DNA of 64,000 nt from Ostreococcus lucimarinus CCE9901 (Eukaryota > Chlorophyta > Mamiellophyceae > Mamiellales > Bathycoccaceae): positions 310,001 through 374,000 of the forward strand of contig NC_009355.1 in assembly GCF_000092065.1 (NCBI RefSeq), in the 5' to 3' direction. Positions 1 through 10,100 of this stretch are shown in pieces. The translations under genes and the position numbers were made by a program. The stretch's first letter is position 1, and every line of letters starts with the position of its first letter. A model generated the notes under the pieces. The model searched no databases and was not told where the DNA came from. It saw only the letters and a program-made list of their open reading frames with translations.

Positions 1-1061
1 CCTGGAGACTTCGTCGCCTTCGCGAGCGCGGCGAGATCCGGCGCGCTGTCCAACCGAAGCAACTGCGCGTGACCACGCGCAGCTTTCCCTCCGTAAGATG
101 CAGGTTTCACCGATGCCCAAGCACTCAGACCAACAGGTAGTAAACCTGCGCGTTTCGCTCGTTCAATAAGCTCGCCAAAGATTTCGGGTGCCTTGGGAAC
201 GTCTATGGACACGTCCTTGAGCGCCGTGGCGGTGCGCGCGAAACCTTTCGCCATTTGACTTCCGTTCACCACAGAGCTCCGCCCGATGTATTTCAATAAA
301 TCCACCACCTTTTCGATGACGTTAGGGGTCAAGATCGACTGCTCGATCGCCAGCGTCAGCGCTTTCTTGACGAGCTCGTGATGGTAAAAAGGCATGTTCA
401 ACCGACGTAATCGCCGCTCCGCCTCGGCGCCGTCTCTCGACATCAAATACTCATCGATGATATCCCGCATCTCTATCTTGGCGTTATCCGCGCTGTATCC
501 CTCGGGTCCGCCCCACGCCTTACGCACGCGCGACTCCCCACTCGCATCGGCCAGCGTCATTTTCGCCGACTTGGCCACGTCTCTTCCTTCGCCGTAACCG
601 TCCCTCGAGCACGCCGTCTCCAGGTACGTCACCGACACCACATCATCCGCCACCGCGCGCGCCAAAAACGTCACGCACTCAGCCACGGCATCTGGGAAAT
701 CGATTTTCAAATCCGCAACCTCCGCGAGCACGCGATCGAACCCACGTTCGAAATCCTCCGCGTCCAGCGTCCCGCTCGCCCTCGTCGCCGCGAGCGCCTG
801 CGCGCACATCTCCCGCTCTCTCGCCCCTCTATCCAGCGCGCACGCGATCATGCGCTTCACGCAGTGCGCCTCCAGCCCACACTTCGCATCGCTCGCCCCC
901 GCGCCCCCGCCCTGCGCCGCGATCGTCTCCGCGAGCGCGCGGTCGAACTCCTCCACGCTGCAGTGCGAAAAGAACTCTCGACAGCGCTTCTCCACGTCGC
1001 GCTTGAACGCCACCTCCTGTCCGACGTAATACTTGGACCGCGACGACCACGGCGCGGACAT
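1..1061 (-). CDS. MA3-domain translation regulator (PDCD4/MRF-like), 3' end outside window
   Basis: 353 codons are visible; the gene starts at the ATG whose complement is at 1059-1061 and runs off the left edge, so the C-terminus is missing. Two MA3 domains are readable. The first spans about residues 28-150 (EEFDRAL, HCVKRMI, REMCAQAL, FPDAV) and the second starts near residue 205 (DIIDEYLMSRD, then RLNMPFYHHELVKKAL). MA3 domains bind the helicase eIF4A and regulate cap-dependent translation. Plant MRF proteins carry four such domains and animal PDCD4 two, so the hidden part decides which it resembles. No stop or splice signal interrupts the visible part. It is divergent from the NOP12-like gene, with 117 bases between the start codons. 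The family call is firm and the subfamily is inferred. Confidence 0.85.
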   Translation of the reverse strand, partial: MSAPWSSRSKYYVGQEVAFKRDVEKRCREFFSHCSVEEFDRALAETIAAQGGGAGASDAKCGLEAHCVKRMIACALDRGAREREMCAQALAATRASGTLDAEDFERGFDRVLAEVADLKIDFPDAVAECVTFLARAVADDVVSVTYLETACSRDGYGEGRDVAKSAKMTLADASGESRVRKAWGGPEGYSADNAKIEMRDIIDEYLMSRDGAEAERRLRRLNMPFYHHELVKKALTLAIEQSILTPNVIEKVVDLLKYIGRSSVVNGSQMAKGFARTATALKDVSIDVPKAPEIFGELIERAKRAGLLPVGLSAWASVKPASYGGKAARGHAQLLRLDSAPDLAALAKATKSP

Positions 1062-1178
1062 CTCCGCGACGCGCTCGCCGCGACGCGACGCGCGCGCGCG
1101 ACGCCAGCGCGTCGAACGGCGCGATGTGATGCGCACCGAACGCGTCGCGCGCGACTTCGCGACGCGTCGCGCGTCGCC

Positions 1179-2525
1179 ATGGGCATCTTCGACGGCATCT
1201 TCGGCGGCGAGCCGCGCGCGTCGAGCGGCGCGTCCGCGCTGTTCGACGCGCGGTCGGCGTTTCACGCCGCGAGCGCGGCGGACGCGCCGGTGGTGCGCGC
1301 GCCGTTGTCGGCGTCGGCGAAGAAACGGGCGCGACGCGACGCGAGCGCGGACGCGACGGACGCGCGCGCGAAACGCGCGCGAGAAAAACCGAACGCGCGC
1401 GCGGCGAGCGCGGCGTCGTCGTCGTCGGACGCGGCGTCGAGCGAGGATGAGGGCGAAAGCGAGGACGATGCGCCGGCGGCGGCGGCGGTTTCGGACGAGA
1501 AACCGAACGGCGACAGCGACAGCGATGAGGGAGCGACGAAAGCGAAACCGTCGGGGTCGGGGTATCGCGATCGATCGGCGGAGGCGACGGCGGAGGAGCT
1601 GGCGCGGACGGTGTTCGTCGGGAACGTCCCGGCGAAGACGAAGCTGAAAAAGTTGAAGGCGAAATTCGGCGAACACGGCAAGGTGGTGAGCGTACGGTTG
1701 AGAAACGTGCCCGTGGAAGCGGATGGAAACGAACCTAGGAAAATTAAAGTGCTGAAGGGAAAATTAAACGCGGAGCGGGCGAACGCGACGGCGTTCGTGG
1801 TGTACGACGACGCGGCGTCGGCGCGCGCGGCGACGGCGGCGTTGAATATGAAGGAGTTCGAGGGACGGCACATTCGCGTTGATTTAGCGAGTAAACCATC
1901 GATCATACGAAGTGAGGTGGTGTATGATCACACGCGAAGTGTCTTCTTGGGCCATTTACCGTTTAATGTCGACGATGAGGACGTGATTCGGTTGTTCAAC
2001 AAGAATAAAGAGTATCCCGATTTGCGCAAGAGCGTCGAGGCCGTGCGCGTGGTGCGAGACAGAAAGACGACCATGGGTAAGGGCATCGGGTTCGTGTTGT
2101 TCAAAACGCCAGCGCAAGCGCGTACGGCGCTTTTGCTTGACGGGAGTAAGCTCGGCGATAGAGAGATTCGCGTGAGCAAAGCCGCTCGATCCAAGGCGCC
2201 GAAACCCGGCACGCCGAGCAAGGCGCGCGCCGAGCCGAAGGTCGCCACCGGTGCCGAACGACGGAATCCGAAGCTTCGTGACGAAGGTGGCGATGCGTCG
2301 ACGTCGCGTGGCACAAACGCGTGGGAAGGGTCGAGATCTCGTCCCGGTGGAAAATCGTCCAAGAGCGCGCACCGCGGCGGCGAGGCGCAGCGCGGCGCCC
2401 CAGGCGCGAGGCAAACTTCGAGTAAAGCCGGCATCGCGAAGGCGGCCAAACGATCGGGAAAGCGCCCCGCCGTGGCGGCGCGCAAGGCCAAAGCCAAGGC
2501 GTCCGCGGCGGCGGGACGTAACTAA
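1179..2525 (+). CDS. NOP12: NOP12/RBM34-like nucleolar protein with two RRMs
   Basis: 448 residues from the ATG at 1179. The frame is open upstream, but that stretch lies over the divergent MA3 gene and has no ATG close to the domain region. The N-terminus is low-complexity, with basic patches and an acidic Ser/Asp/Glu stretch (residues about 85-130). RRM1 begins near residue 142 (RTVFVGNVP) and has the long loop between strands that is typical of NOP12/RBM34. RRM2 begins near residue 253 (RSVFLGHLPF, then GKGIGFVLF). The tail is Lys/Arg/Ala rich and would act as a nucleolar signal. Yeast Nop12 assists 5.8S/25S pre-rRNA maturation; that role here is inferred from domain order and spacing. Confidence 0.83.
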   Translation: MGIFDGIFGGEPRASSGASALFDARSAFHAASAADAPVVRAPLSASAKKRARRDASADATDARAKRAREKPNARAASAASSSSDAASSEDEGESEDDAPAAAAVSDEKPNGDSDSDEGATKAKPSGSGYRDRSAEATAEELARTVFVGNVPAKTKLKKLKAKFGEHGKVVSVRLRNVPVEADGNEPRKIKVLKGKLNAERANATAFVVYDDAASARAATAALNMKEFEGRHIRVDLASKPSIIRSEVVYDHTRSVFLGHLPFNVDDEDVIRLFNKNKEYPDLRKSVEAVRVVRDRKTTMGKGIGFVLFKTPAQARTALLLDGSKLGDREIRVSKAARSKAPKPGTPSKARAEPKVATGAERRNPKLRDEGGDASTSRGTNAWEGSRSRPGGKSSKSAHRGGEAQRGAPGARQTSSKAGIAKAAKRSGKRPAVAARKAKAKASAAAGRN

Positions 2526-2688
2526 CGTAGATTTTGTGGTCTTGATGCTGCGCAATACAACGTCTCAGCGATTCCTCGCGCCGTCTACTCCTCCTTCTTA
2601 TCGCCCTCGATCGCCTTCGTCTCGCCTTCTTCGGTCATTTCCTCTGTAAGTTCATCCTTAAACTCCTATTCGCGTCGCAAACCAACCG

Positions 2689-3072
2689 TCACGATTCGTC
2701 AGTCGTCGCGTTCGCTCGCCCTCGTCCCGCGTCGCCTTCGTTTGAGATACTCTTTGCCCTCGCGCGTCCGTCTCGCGCGCTCGCTCGATCAACGCCTTCG
2801 CCGCGCACCTTGGCCGCCTCTTGAAAACTCTTCACCGTCTTCCCGAGCGACTTTCCGAGCTCGGGAAGCTTGCTCGGGCCGAACAGCACCGCGGCGACGC
2901 CACCGATGACGACGATTTCAGGAAGCCCGAGCCCGAACAATCCGTTGGAAATCACGCGCGCGCGTCGTCGTTCGAGCGCCGCGCGACGCGGCGCCAGCGC
3001 GGACGATCGCTGTGCGTACGTTTGACGCGCCGCGACGCGCGTCGCGCGCGCCGGGGCGTGCACGGTAAACAT
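2689..3072 (-). CDS. TATA: Plastid twin-arginine translocase subunit TatA/Tha4
   Basis: 127 residues when started at the ATG complementary to 3070-3072; the reading frame is open further upstream, but those residues do not look like a transit peptide. Residues 1-42 are Arg/Ala/Ser rich, as expected of a chloroplast transit peptide. Then comes the Tha4 signature: LFGLGLPEIVVIGG with the membrane glutamate after Pro, the FGPSKLPELGKS hinge, and an amphipathic helix (KTVKSFQEA). A short charged tail follows. TatA multimers form the protein-conducting assembly that moves folded proteins across the thylakoid membrane. Presence of PE rather than other residues in the span favours Tha4 over Hcf106/TatB. 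The gene is convergent with NOP12, whose stop lies about 160 bases away. Confidence 0.9.
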   Translation of the reverse strand: MFTVHAPARATRVAARQTYAQRSSALAPRRAALERRRARVISNGLFGLGLPEIVVIGGVAAVLFGPSKLPELGKSLGKTVKSFQEAAKVRGEGVDRASARDGRARAKSISNEGDAGRGRANATTDES

Positions 3073-3257
3073 CACGACGGATTCTGCGGTCGATCGCTCG
3101 CGCGCGGTCGCCGGCGTCGCCGCATTCGCGCGCGCGCGCGACGTCACGCGCGACCGTCGACGCTCGTGACGCGCTGAGATGACGTAACGCTGCATCGCGC
3201 GCGCACACGCACGAGATAGACGCGCGAGACGCGCGCGCGGCGACGCTGTTCGTCGTC

Positions 3258-5922
3258 ATGTCGACGCGATGCGCCGACGCGCAGTCGCTCAACCGCGCCG
3301 TCGTCGCCGCTCGCGCGCCGCGCGAGCTCGTCGCGCTCATCGACGGCAACGACGCGCTGCTGAACGCGATCAACTGCGCCGCGATCGCGGGCAAGGCGGC
3401 GAAGATGCACGCGCTGGCGGAGAAACGCGACGATGGCGCCGCCGCCGGGGAGGCGCGCGCGGTGGTGAAAACCATCGCGAACGTCGCGCGCGCGTCGCTG
3501 GAACGCGCGCCGCGCGAGTGGTGGCCGCGGCAGTGCGCGGCGATGCTTTGGGCGTGTGGACGCGCGAACGCGCGGGATGAGGCGATGGAACGCGCGATCG
3601 AGGCGATGGTGGAGGCGCGCGCGCGAATGTTCAAGCCGCAGGAACTGTCGAACGCGTTTTGGGGATTGGCCAAGGCGAAGAGCGATACCGTGGGATTGTG
3701 GTTGATATTGGGAGACTTGATACGAGCGTCGTTGATGGTGGATAAAGGGACGGATCATCAGAACGGATGGACGCCGCAAGGGGTGTCGAACGCGGCGTGG
3801 AGCTTGGGGGCGATGACGGAGACGACGCGACGAGGCGTGTTCGAGGAGAGCGCGCTGGGACGCGAGCTCGCACGTGGGATCGCGGTGGCGGTGGAAGAAC
3901 GAGTTGAGATGTTCAATCCGCAAGAATGTGCGAATACGATGTCTGGGTTCGCGAAGTGTGGGTCGAGCGTGCGAGAAGACGCCGAAGTAGGTGTCAAGGC
4001 GTTGTGCTCGCGATTGAAGCGAGAACGCGCGTGGTTCTCCGGCGGCGAGTTTCAGTGCCAGCACGTCTCCAACGTTATTTGGGCGTGCGCGAAGTTGAAC
4101 ATGAGCGATGATGCGGAATTGATCGCTATATTCGTCGACGCGGCAAACGAGTACGCGAACAAGTTCAACGCGCACGAACTCTCGATGGTTCTGTGGGCGC
4201 TCGCGAATCTCGCCGTCGACGATCACAAAGTCATGCACGCGCTCGCAAAGTCGATGGCGAGGAAAGCGGACGAATCATCGGCGCAGCAAATCGCGACGTC
4301 AGCGCACGCGATGGCAAAGCTCGGGATTTATAACTCACAGATAATGAAGGCTTACAAGGATCACGCCGCGGCGCGCAGAGATGAATTTCAGCCGCGCGAC
4401 ATCGCGTTCTTGGCGTGGTCGTTCGCAAAACTCGACATCAAGGCACCAGAACTGTTTGAAATGTTTAGCGCTGTGGTGTGTGAGATGTTGTTCGACGTCG
4501 AGTTTCAAACCTTTTCGCCACACCACTTGACGATGGTGTTGTGGTCGTTCGCCATGCTCAACGAAAATACGCAAGAGGTTTTACCATACATCGTGCGGGC
4601 GATGAAGTCCATGATCGACGAGTTCAATCCGCGAGATTTGACGAACACGGCGTGGGCGCTCGCCGCGCTCGGATGCGACGACAATGAATTAATCAAAGCA
4701 CTGGGCGCGTGCGCACAAATGAAGCTCAACGACTTTAATTCGCAGGAGCTTTTAAAGTTCCTCGGTTCGTACGAGCGACTCGGCGTTGAAGACGCTTCAC
4801 TCGCCAAAGCCGTGTCGGCGCGGCGTACGTTGTCGTACGAGTTTCCCTCAATGAACGCTACCATCGAGCTCACCGCGGCGACACCGCAGAGTTACAAAGG
4901 TACCGATCGTGTCCGCGTCGACGATAGCTGTGGGGGATGGGGAAGAGGAAACACGGGTGTGGCACTGTGGGAAGGAAGTTTTGTTTTAGCGGAGTGGTTA
5001 TCTCGACAGAAATCGCCGCTCGCGACGGAGGGCGTCGCTAAGGCGCTCGGTGGAGCTTGGGACGACGATTGGAAGGGTAAAGTATGCGTTGAACTCGGTG
5101 CTGGTTTAGGTTTACCGTCCGTAGTCGCTTCCAAACTTGGCGCGCACGTTGTCGCTACCGACGGTACGTTTCGCGCGTCTTCTTTCGACTTGTTCGTCCT
5201 TCGCCACTGTTAATCCCTTCATTGGACTTTCTGTGTCCTTGGAGTTTCAAATGTGGCACACATCAACTCGGGAGTTTCGCTGACAGCACTCGCACGTTTC
5301 GGCGGGCCATGAGTGTCATCTGATAGTAGCTCTCGCACATTCATCGCGCGTATCGCACATCGAACTGACGAGTTCCTTTTCATTCCACGCAGGCGACGAC
5401 GACGTCTTGACGCTACTGCGAGAGAACGTCGAAGCAAACGCGGCGAAGGACGCACGCGTAGAGAAACTTGTTTGGGGCAACGAAAAGCCGCTAAAAACTC
5501 TCGGGTTAAAAACGCAGCCGGATCTTGTCTTGGCGAGCGACGTCGTGTACGGTAACGACCCGGCCAAGTGGACGAATCTCGTGCGCACGATGCGCGACTT
5601 GGCTGGGCCGAACACGCTCATTTTGATCGCAAACGTCCAGCGGTACCCTGTACACCATCCGCTCGCGGAAACTAAGTTTTACACCGAGTCAACGGTAAAA
5701 GATTTTGAGCGAACGGAGCTACCAGTGACGGCATTACACTCCGATTTCCAACGCACTGGCGCCGGTAATTGCGTCATTCACGTGTTTCGTCCGCGCGGCG
5801 ACAAAAAGAGAAAGTCGGCGAGTAAAGATGCAAAAAAGGAGAAGAAGGCAAAAAAGGAGAAGAAGGAGAAGAAGGAGAAGAAGGAGAAGAAGGAGAAGAA
5901 AGAGAAGAAAGAGAAGTCCTAG
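3258..5922 (+). CDS. Helical-repeat protein fused to a METTL21-type methyltransferase, Lys/Glu tail
   Basis: Join 3258..5163 with 5393..5922 gives 811 residues in one frame. Residues about 85-520 hold ten degenerate 37-40 residue repeats built on F-x-P-Q-[ED]-L-x-N-x-x-W-x-x-A-K-[LA] (for example FKPQELSNAFWGLAKA, FNPRDLTNTAWALAAL). Related repeats occur in algal organelle RNA-stability proteins (OPR/FAST-like); RNA binding is inferred. From about residue 550 a seven-beta-strand methyltransferase follows: TGVALWEGS, then CVELGAGLGLP (SAM-binding motif I), then after the intron LASDVVYG, which matches the DxxY motif of METTL21/METTL23-type lysine methyltransferases. The C-terminus is a run of K-K-E repeats. 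The substrate is unknown. The intron falls inside the methyltransferase domain right after ATDG. Confidence 0.82.
5164..5392 (+). other. Intron of the repeat-methyltransferase gene
   Basis: The donor is GTACGT directly after a phase-1 base, CTGACG lies at 5365-5370, and the acceptor CGCAG ends at 5392. Splicing turns the interrupted codon into Gly and restores the methyltransferase frame (ATDG followed by DDDVLTLL). Confidence 0.88.
5833..5916 (+). repeat. Purine-rich 9-base tandem repeat in coding sequence
   Basis: Repeated AAGGAGAAG units near the stop codon of the methyltransferase fusion gene encode its K-K-E tail. The copies are nearly identical, so length variation between strains by slippage is likely. 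Confidence 0.85.
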
Positions 5923-6004
5923 CTGAGTATTAGATAGAGTTAGAGCGTAGCGCGTCACGACGAGACGAGTGTTGTGAATAATATTGCAAAGTCATCGTTC
6001 GTCT

Positions 6005-6976
6005 CTACGGCGGCAGGTCAGAGTTTGTGAGTGGTTTCGCGAGCAAAATGTGCCCAACCTCGACGAGACCGAGCTTCGCGAAGGGATTGTTCTTGCTCGA
6101 ACGTTGCGCGATTTGCGCCGAGGTGAGCTTCGCCTTGACCTCAGGCGGCTCCTCGTATCCGCACTTTTCAAAGAGAATCTGCGCAGCCTCGTTGTCAACC
6201 TTAGTGTGCGTGTACAATATGGTTTCGCCCATATTCGCCATCGCGCGCTCGGCCGCGAGCACGAGTTGTCGGCCGATCCCACGCCCGCGCTGCGTCGGGC
6301 TCACGCACACGTCTGACAAGTACGCCTTGTCCCTCGGCGCCCTCGGCTGCAGCTTGTCGGCCCCGTATCTATTGCCGTTCGGCAACGACACCTCCGAAAT
6401 CCCCACCAACACGTTCCCAACCTTGGCAGATATCAAAATACGATCCTCCGCCGTCTTCACGCCGTCCAAAAGTCCCATGCGCACGCGCTTCGCTTGTTCG
6501 CCTCGCAATCGGTTCTTCGCCAAGATATCCTGCGGCCTCACCTTGAAAAACAAGTCCATCACCAAATTCGTCGCATCGTCCACATCCTCCTCCTCCAGCA
6601 CCCCGATCACGACGTTCCCTTTCGTCTTCATCTCCACCGACACCCGCTTCACCGCCTGATCCTTCTTCGCCGTCGCCTGACTCTTCTGCCGCTTCGTCGG
6701 CGCGAACTTCACCGTCCCCGCCGCCAGGTCCACCATCAACATCGGCCGCGGTCCATCGCTCACCGCCTCTCCCGTCGTCGTCGTCACGCCGCGAATCGAC
6801 GCGCTCTTCCTTCCGTCCACCGCGGTCCCCGTCTCCGCGTCATCGCTCGCGTTCGCGCGCGTCGCGCGTCGCGTCGTCGACTTATCCGTCGGCATCCGCG
6901 TCCTCGCCTTCGCGCGACCGACGCGCGGGGCGCGCGCCGCGCCCACCACCGCGGTCGCGCGCGTCGTCGTCGACAT
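6005..6976 (-). CDS. GNAT-family N-acetyltransferase, probably plastid
   Basis: 323 residues. Residues 1-55 are Arg/Thr/Ala rich with few acids, like a plastid transit peptide. The GNAT core occupies about residues 120-280. The acetyl-CoA loop is VSPTQRGRGIGRQL, matching the Q/R-x-x-G-x-G/A signature. It is preceded by the strand AYLSDVCV and followed by LYTHTKVDNEAAQILFEKCGY, which is typical of plant plastid GNATs. Plant plastid GNATs acetylate protein N-termini and lysines; which one this enzyme prefers cannot be read from sequence. Its 3' end faces that of the repeat-methyltransferase gene with only about 80 bases between the stops. Confidence 0.82.
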   Translation of the reverse strand: MSTTTRATAVVGAARAPRVGRAKARTRMPTDKSTTRRATRANASDDAETGTAVDGRKSASIRGVTTTTGEAVSDGPRPMLMVDLAAGTVKFAPTKRQKSQATAKKDQAVKRVSVEMKTKGNVVIGVLEEEDVDDATNLVMDLFFKVRPQDILAKNRLRGEQAKRVRMGLLDGVKTAEDRILISAKVGNVLVGISEVSLPNGNRYGADKLQPRAPRDKAYLSDVCVSPTQRGRGIGRQLVLAAERAMANMGETILYTHTKVDNEAAQILFEKCGYEEPPEVKAKLTSAQIAQRSSKNNPFAKLGLVEVGHILLAKPLTNSDLPP

Positions 6977-7116
6977 CGCGCGCGTCGTCGTCGCGCGCGT
7001 CGTCGCGCGTCGCCGTGTGTCGCGCCGCGACGCGCCGGCGCGCCCAACCTCTCAACCCTATTCGTCCGGCGGATCTCGATTGACCGCACGATCGCGCGCG
7101 CGACGAAGCGCGCACG

Positions 7117-10100
7117 ATGGCGGCGCCCGCGGTGCCGGTCACGGTGAAAGAAGCGATACAGGTGCGTCCGCGACCCGCGGTCGCGCGGCGCGAAAGCGAC
7201 GCTCGAAGCGCGAAAAGACGACGGAACGCGACGGCAATGCCGAGGCGATCGCATCTCGTTGGGTCAATCGATGTCGAACGAAAACGCGCGGTGGACGCGT
7301 CGTCGCGCGAAAGGGCGCGGGATGGTGCGGACGGTGATGACTGACGAGATCCGCGCGGCTTTGAACGGTGCGCAGTTGAAAACGTGCGGAGTGAACCCGC
7401 AATGTATTTCGTTCACGAATCTCACCATGGAGAGCGAGAAGTACGTGTGCGCTCGGGAGAGCGGGACGACGAATAATGTGGTGATCGTCGAGGTGAATAA
7501 CCCGCTGCAGCCGATGAAGAAACCGATCACGGCGGATAGCGCGCTTATGAACCCGACGCAGAACGTGATTGCGCTCAAGGCGAGAGTGGAGAACGAGAAT
7601 GGCGTGGAGGATTCGTTGCAGATTTTCAACATTGATCAAAAGGCGAAAATCAAGGGGCACGACATGGAGCCGGTGGTGTTTTGGAAGTGGATCACGCCGA
7701 AAATGTTGGGGATCGTGACCAACACCGCGGTGTTTCACTGGTCGATCGATGACGCGAACGCGCCGGTGAAGGTGTTTGACAGAACTGCAAACCTGAACGG
7801 GAATCAGATCATCAGCTATAAAGCATCAGAGGACATGCAGTGGTTCACGCTGATCGGTATCGCGCAAGGCGACGCGTCGAGACCGGCGTTAGTGAAGGGT
7901 AACATGCAGCTGTACTCGGTGGCGCAACAACGCTCGCAGCCGCTCGAGGCGCACATGGCGGCGTTCACGACGCACCAAGTGCCGGGCAACGCGCAAAAGA
8001 GTCAGTTGGTATGTTTCGCTCAAAAGATGGTTCAAGCCGATGGATCGGTGGTTTCCAAGCTTCATGTGATTGAGCTCGGCGCGCCGGCAGGGCAAACGCC
8101 GTTCACGAAGCGCACGAGCGAGTTGTTTTTCCCGCCCGAGTTTGCCGACGACTTCCCGGTCGTCATGCAAGTGAGCGACAAATACGGCGTCATTTACATC
8201 GTCACCAAGAGCGGTCTGCTGTTCGTGTACGACGTGGAAACTGCGTCGCCGATCTACCGAAGCCGCATTTCGCAAGATCCGGTCTTCGTCGGCGCGTCCG
8301 CGACGAGCGTTGGCGGTTTGTACGTTGTTAACAGAGGCGGCCAAGTCTTGTTGATCACCCTGAACGAAGCCGCCGTTGTGCCGTTCATCAGCAGCACGCT
8401 CAATAACTTGGAGCTTGCGCTTTCGGTCGCGTCGAGAGGGAATCTTCCCGGCGCCGATGCGCTCGTGATGCCCAAGTTTGATATGCTCTTCAACTCTGCG
8501 GACTACAAGGGGGCGGCCGAACTCGCGGCGAGCATGAGCTCGTTGCGCACAGATCAGACCATCGCCCGATTTCGCGGCGTCCCGACTCAACCGGGCCAAA
8601 GTTCTCCTTTGTTACAGTACTTTGGCGCGTGCTTGCAGCGCGGAAAGTTGAACAAGCTGGAATCAGTTGAACTCGCAAAGCTCGTGCTTGCGCAAAACAA
8701 GAAGCAGCTTCTCGACACATGGCTGAGCGAGGACAAGCTCGAGGCGAGCGAAGAACTCGGCGACATGCTGGCGCCGACTGACTCCGATACTGCGCTTAAG
8801 ATTTACGTCAAAGCACGCGCGAGTCCGAAGGTAACCGCAGCGTTCGCGCAGCGTGGCGAATTCGACAAGATGGCGCAATACTGCTCCGCCGTCGATTACA
8901 AGCCAGACTATATGTACATGTTGCAAGCTCTTATGATGAAAGATCCCGCGAGCGCGGTGCAGTTGGCACAAAAGATCAGTCAGATGACACCGCCACCGTG
9001 CGACATGGGGGCCATCGCCGATCTCTTCTTGCAGCGCAACATGATTCGTGAGGCGACATCGATCTTGCTCGATTTGCTCAAGGGCGACGACGAGAGCCAA
9101 GCGGCGCTGCAAACCAAGGTTCTTGAGATCAACTTGGTGACATACCCGAACGTCGCTGATGCGATCTTGGCGCAAGGAAAGCTCACGCACTACGACCGCC
9201 CGCGCATCGCGCAGCTCTGCGAGAAGGCTGGTCTTTACATTCGAGCCATGGAGCACTACACGGAGCTCGCCGACTTGAAGCGTTGTGTCGTCAACACACA
9301 CTCGATAGACCCGCAAGCGCTCACTGAATTCTTCGGTACACTGAGCCGCGAGTGGGCTTTGGACTGCCTTAAGGAACTTCTCACGTTCAACATGCGTCAA
9401 AACCTTCAGATGGCGGTGAACATTGCTAAGGAGTACACGGAACAACTCGAGATTCACTCTGTCGTGAAGATGTTTGACAAGTTTGAATCTGCCGAAGGCC
9501 TCTTCTACTACCTCGGGTACTTCGTGAACACGTGTGAAGACAAGGACCTTGTGTACAAATTTATCGAAGCTGCTTCAAAGACTGGACAGATCAAGGAAGT
9601 CGAGCGAGTGACGCGCGAGAGCGATCATTACGATGCCGAACGCGTCAAGGTGTTCCTCATGGAAGCCAAGCTCTCAGATGCTCGTCCGCTTATCAATGTG
9701 TGCGACCGTTATGAGTTCGTTCCGGATTTGACGACATACCTTTACAACAACAACATGTTGCGCTACATCGAAGGCTACGTGCAAAAAGTCAACCCGAAGC
9801 AGGCGCCGAAGGTCGTTGGTACACTGTTGGATCTCGAGTGCCCGGACGATTTCATCAAGACTCTCATCTTGTCCGTGCGATCTCTCTTGCCCGTGGCGCC
9901 GCTCGTGGAAGAAGTGGAGAAACGTAACCGCTTGAAGATCCTCACGCAATTCCTCGAGCACCTCGTGAACGAAGGGAGCGTGGATCCGCAAGTACACAAC
10001 GCCATGGGTAAGATGCTCATCGATAGCAACCAGAACCCAGAGCACTTTTTGCTCACAAACGAGTACTACGAGTCCGCCATCGTCGGTCGCTACTGCGAGA

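Noticed and set aside
7259-7375. Clathrin start at 7259 with an N-terminal extension
   Set aside because: The conserved N-terminus lies at 7117-7161 and joins 7376 by a canonical intron; the extension is intron sequence.
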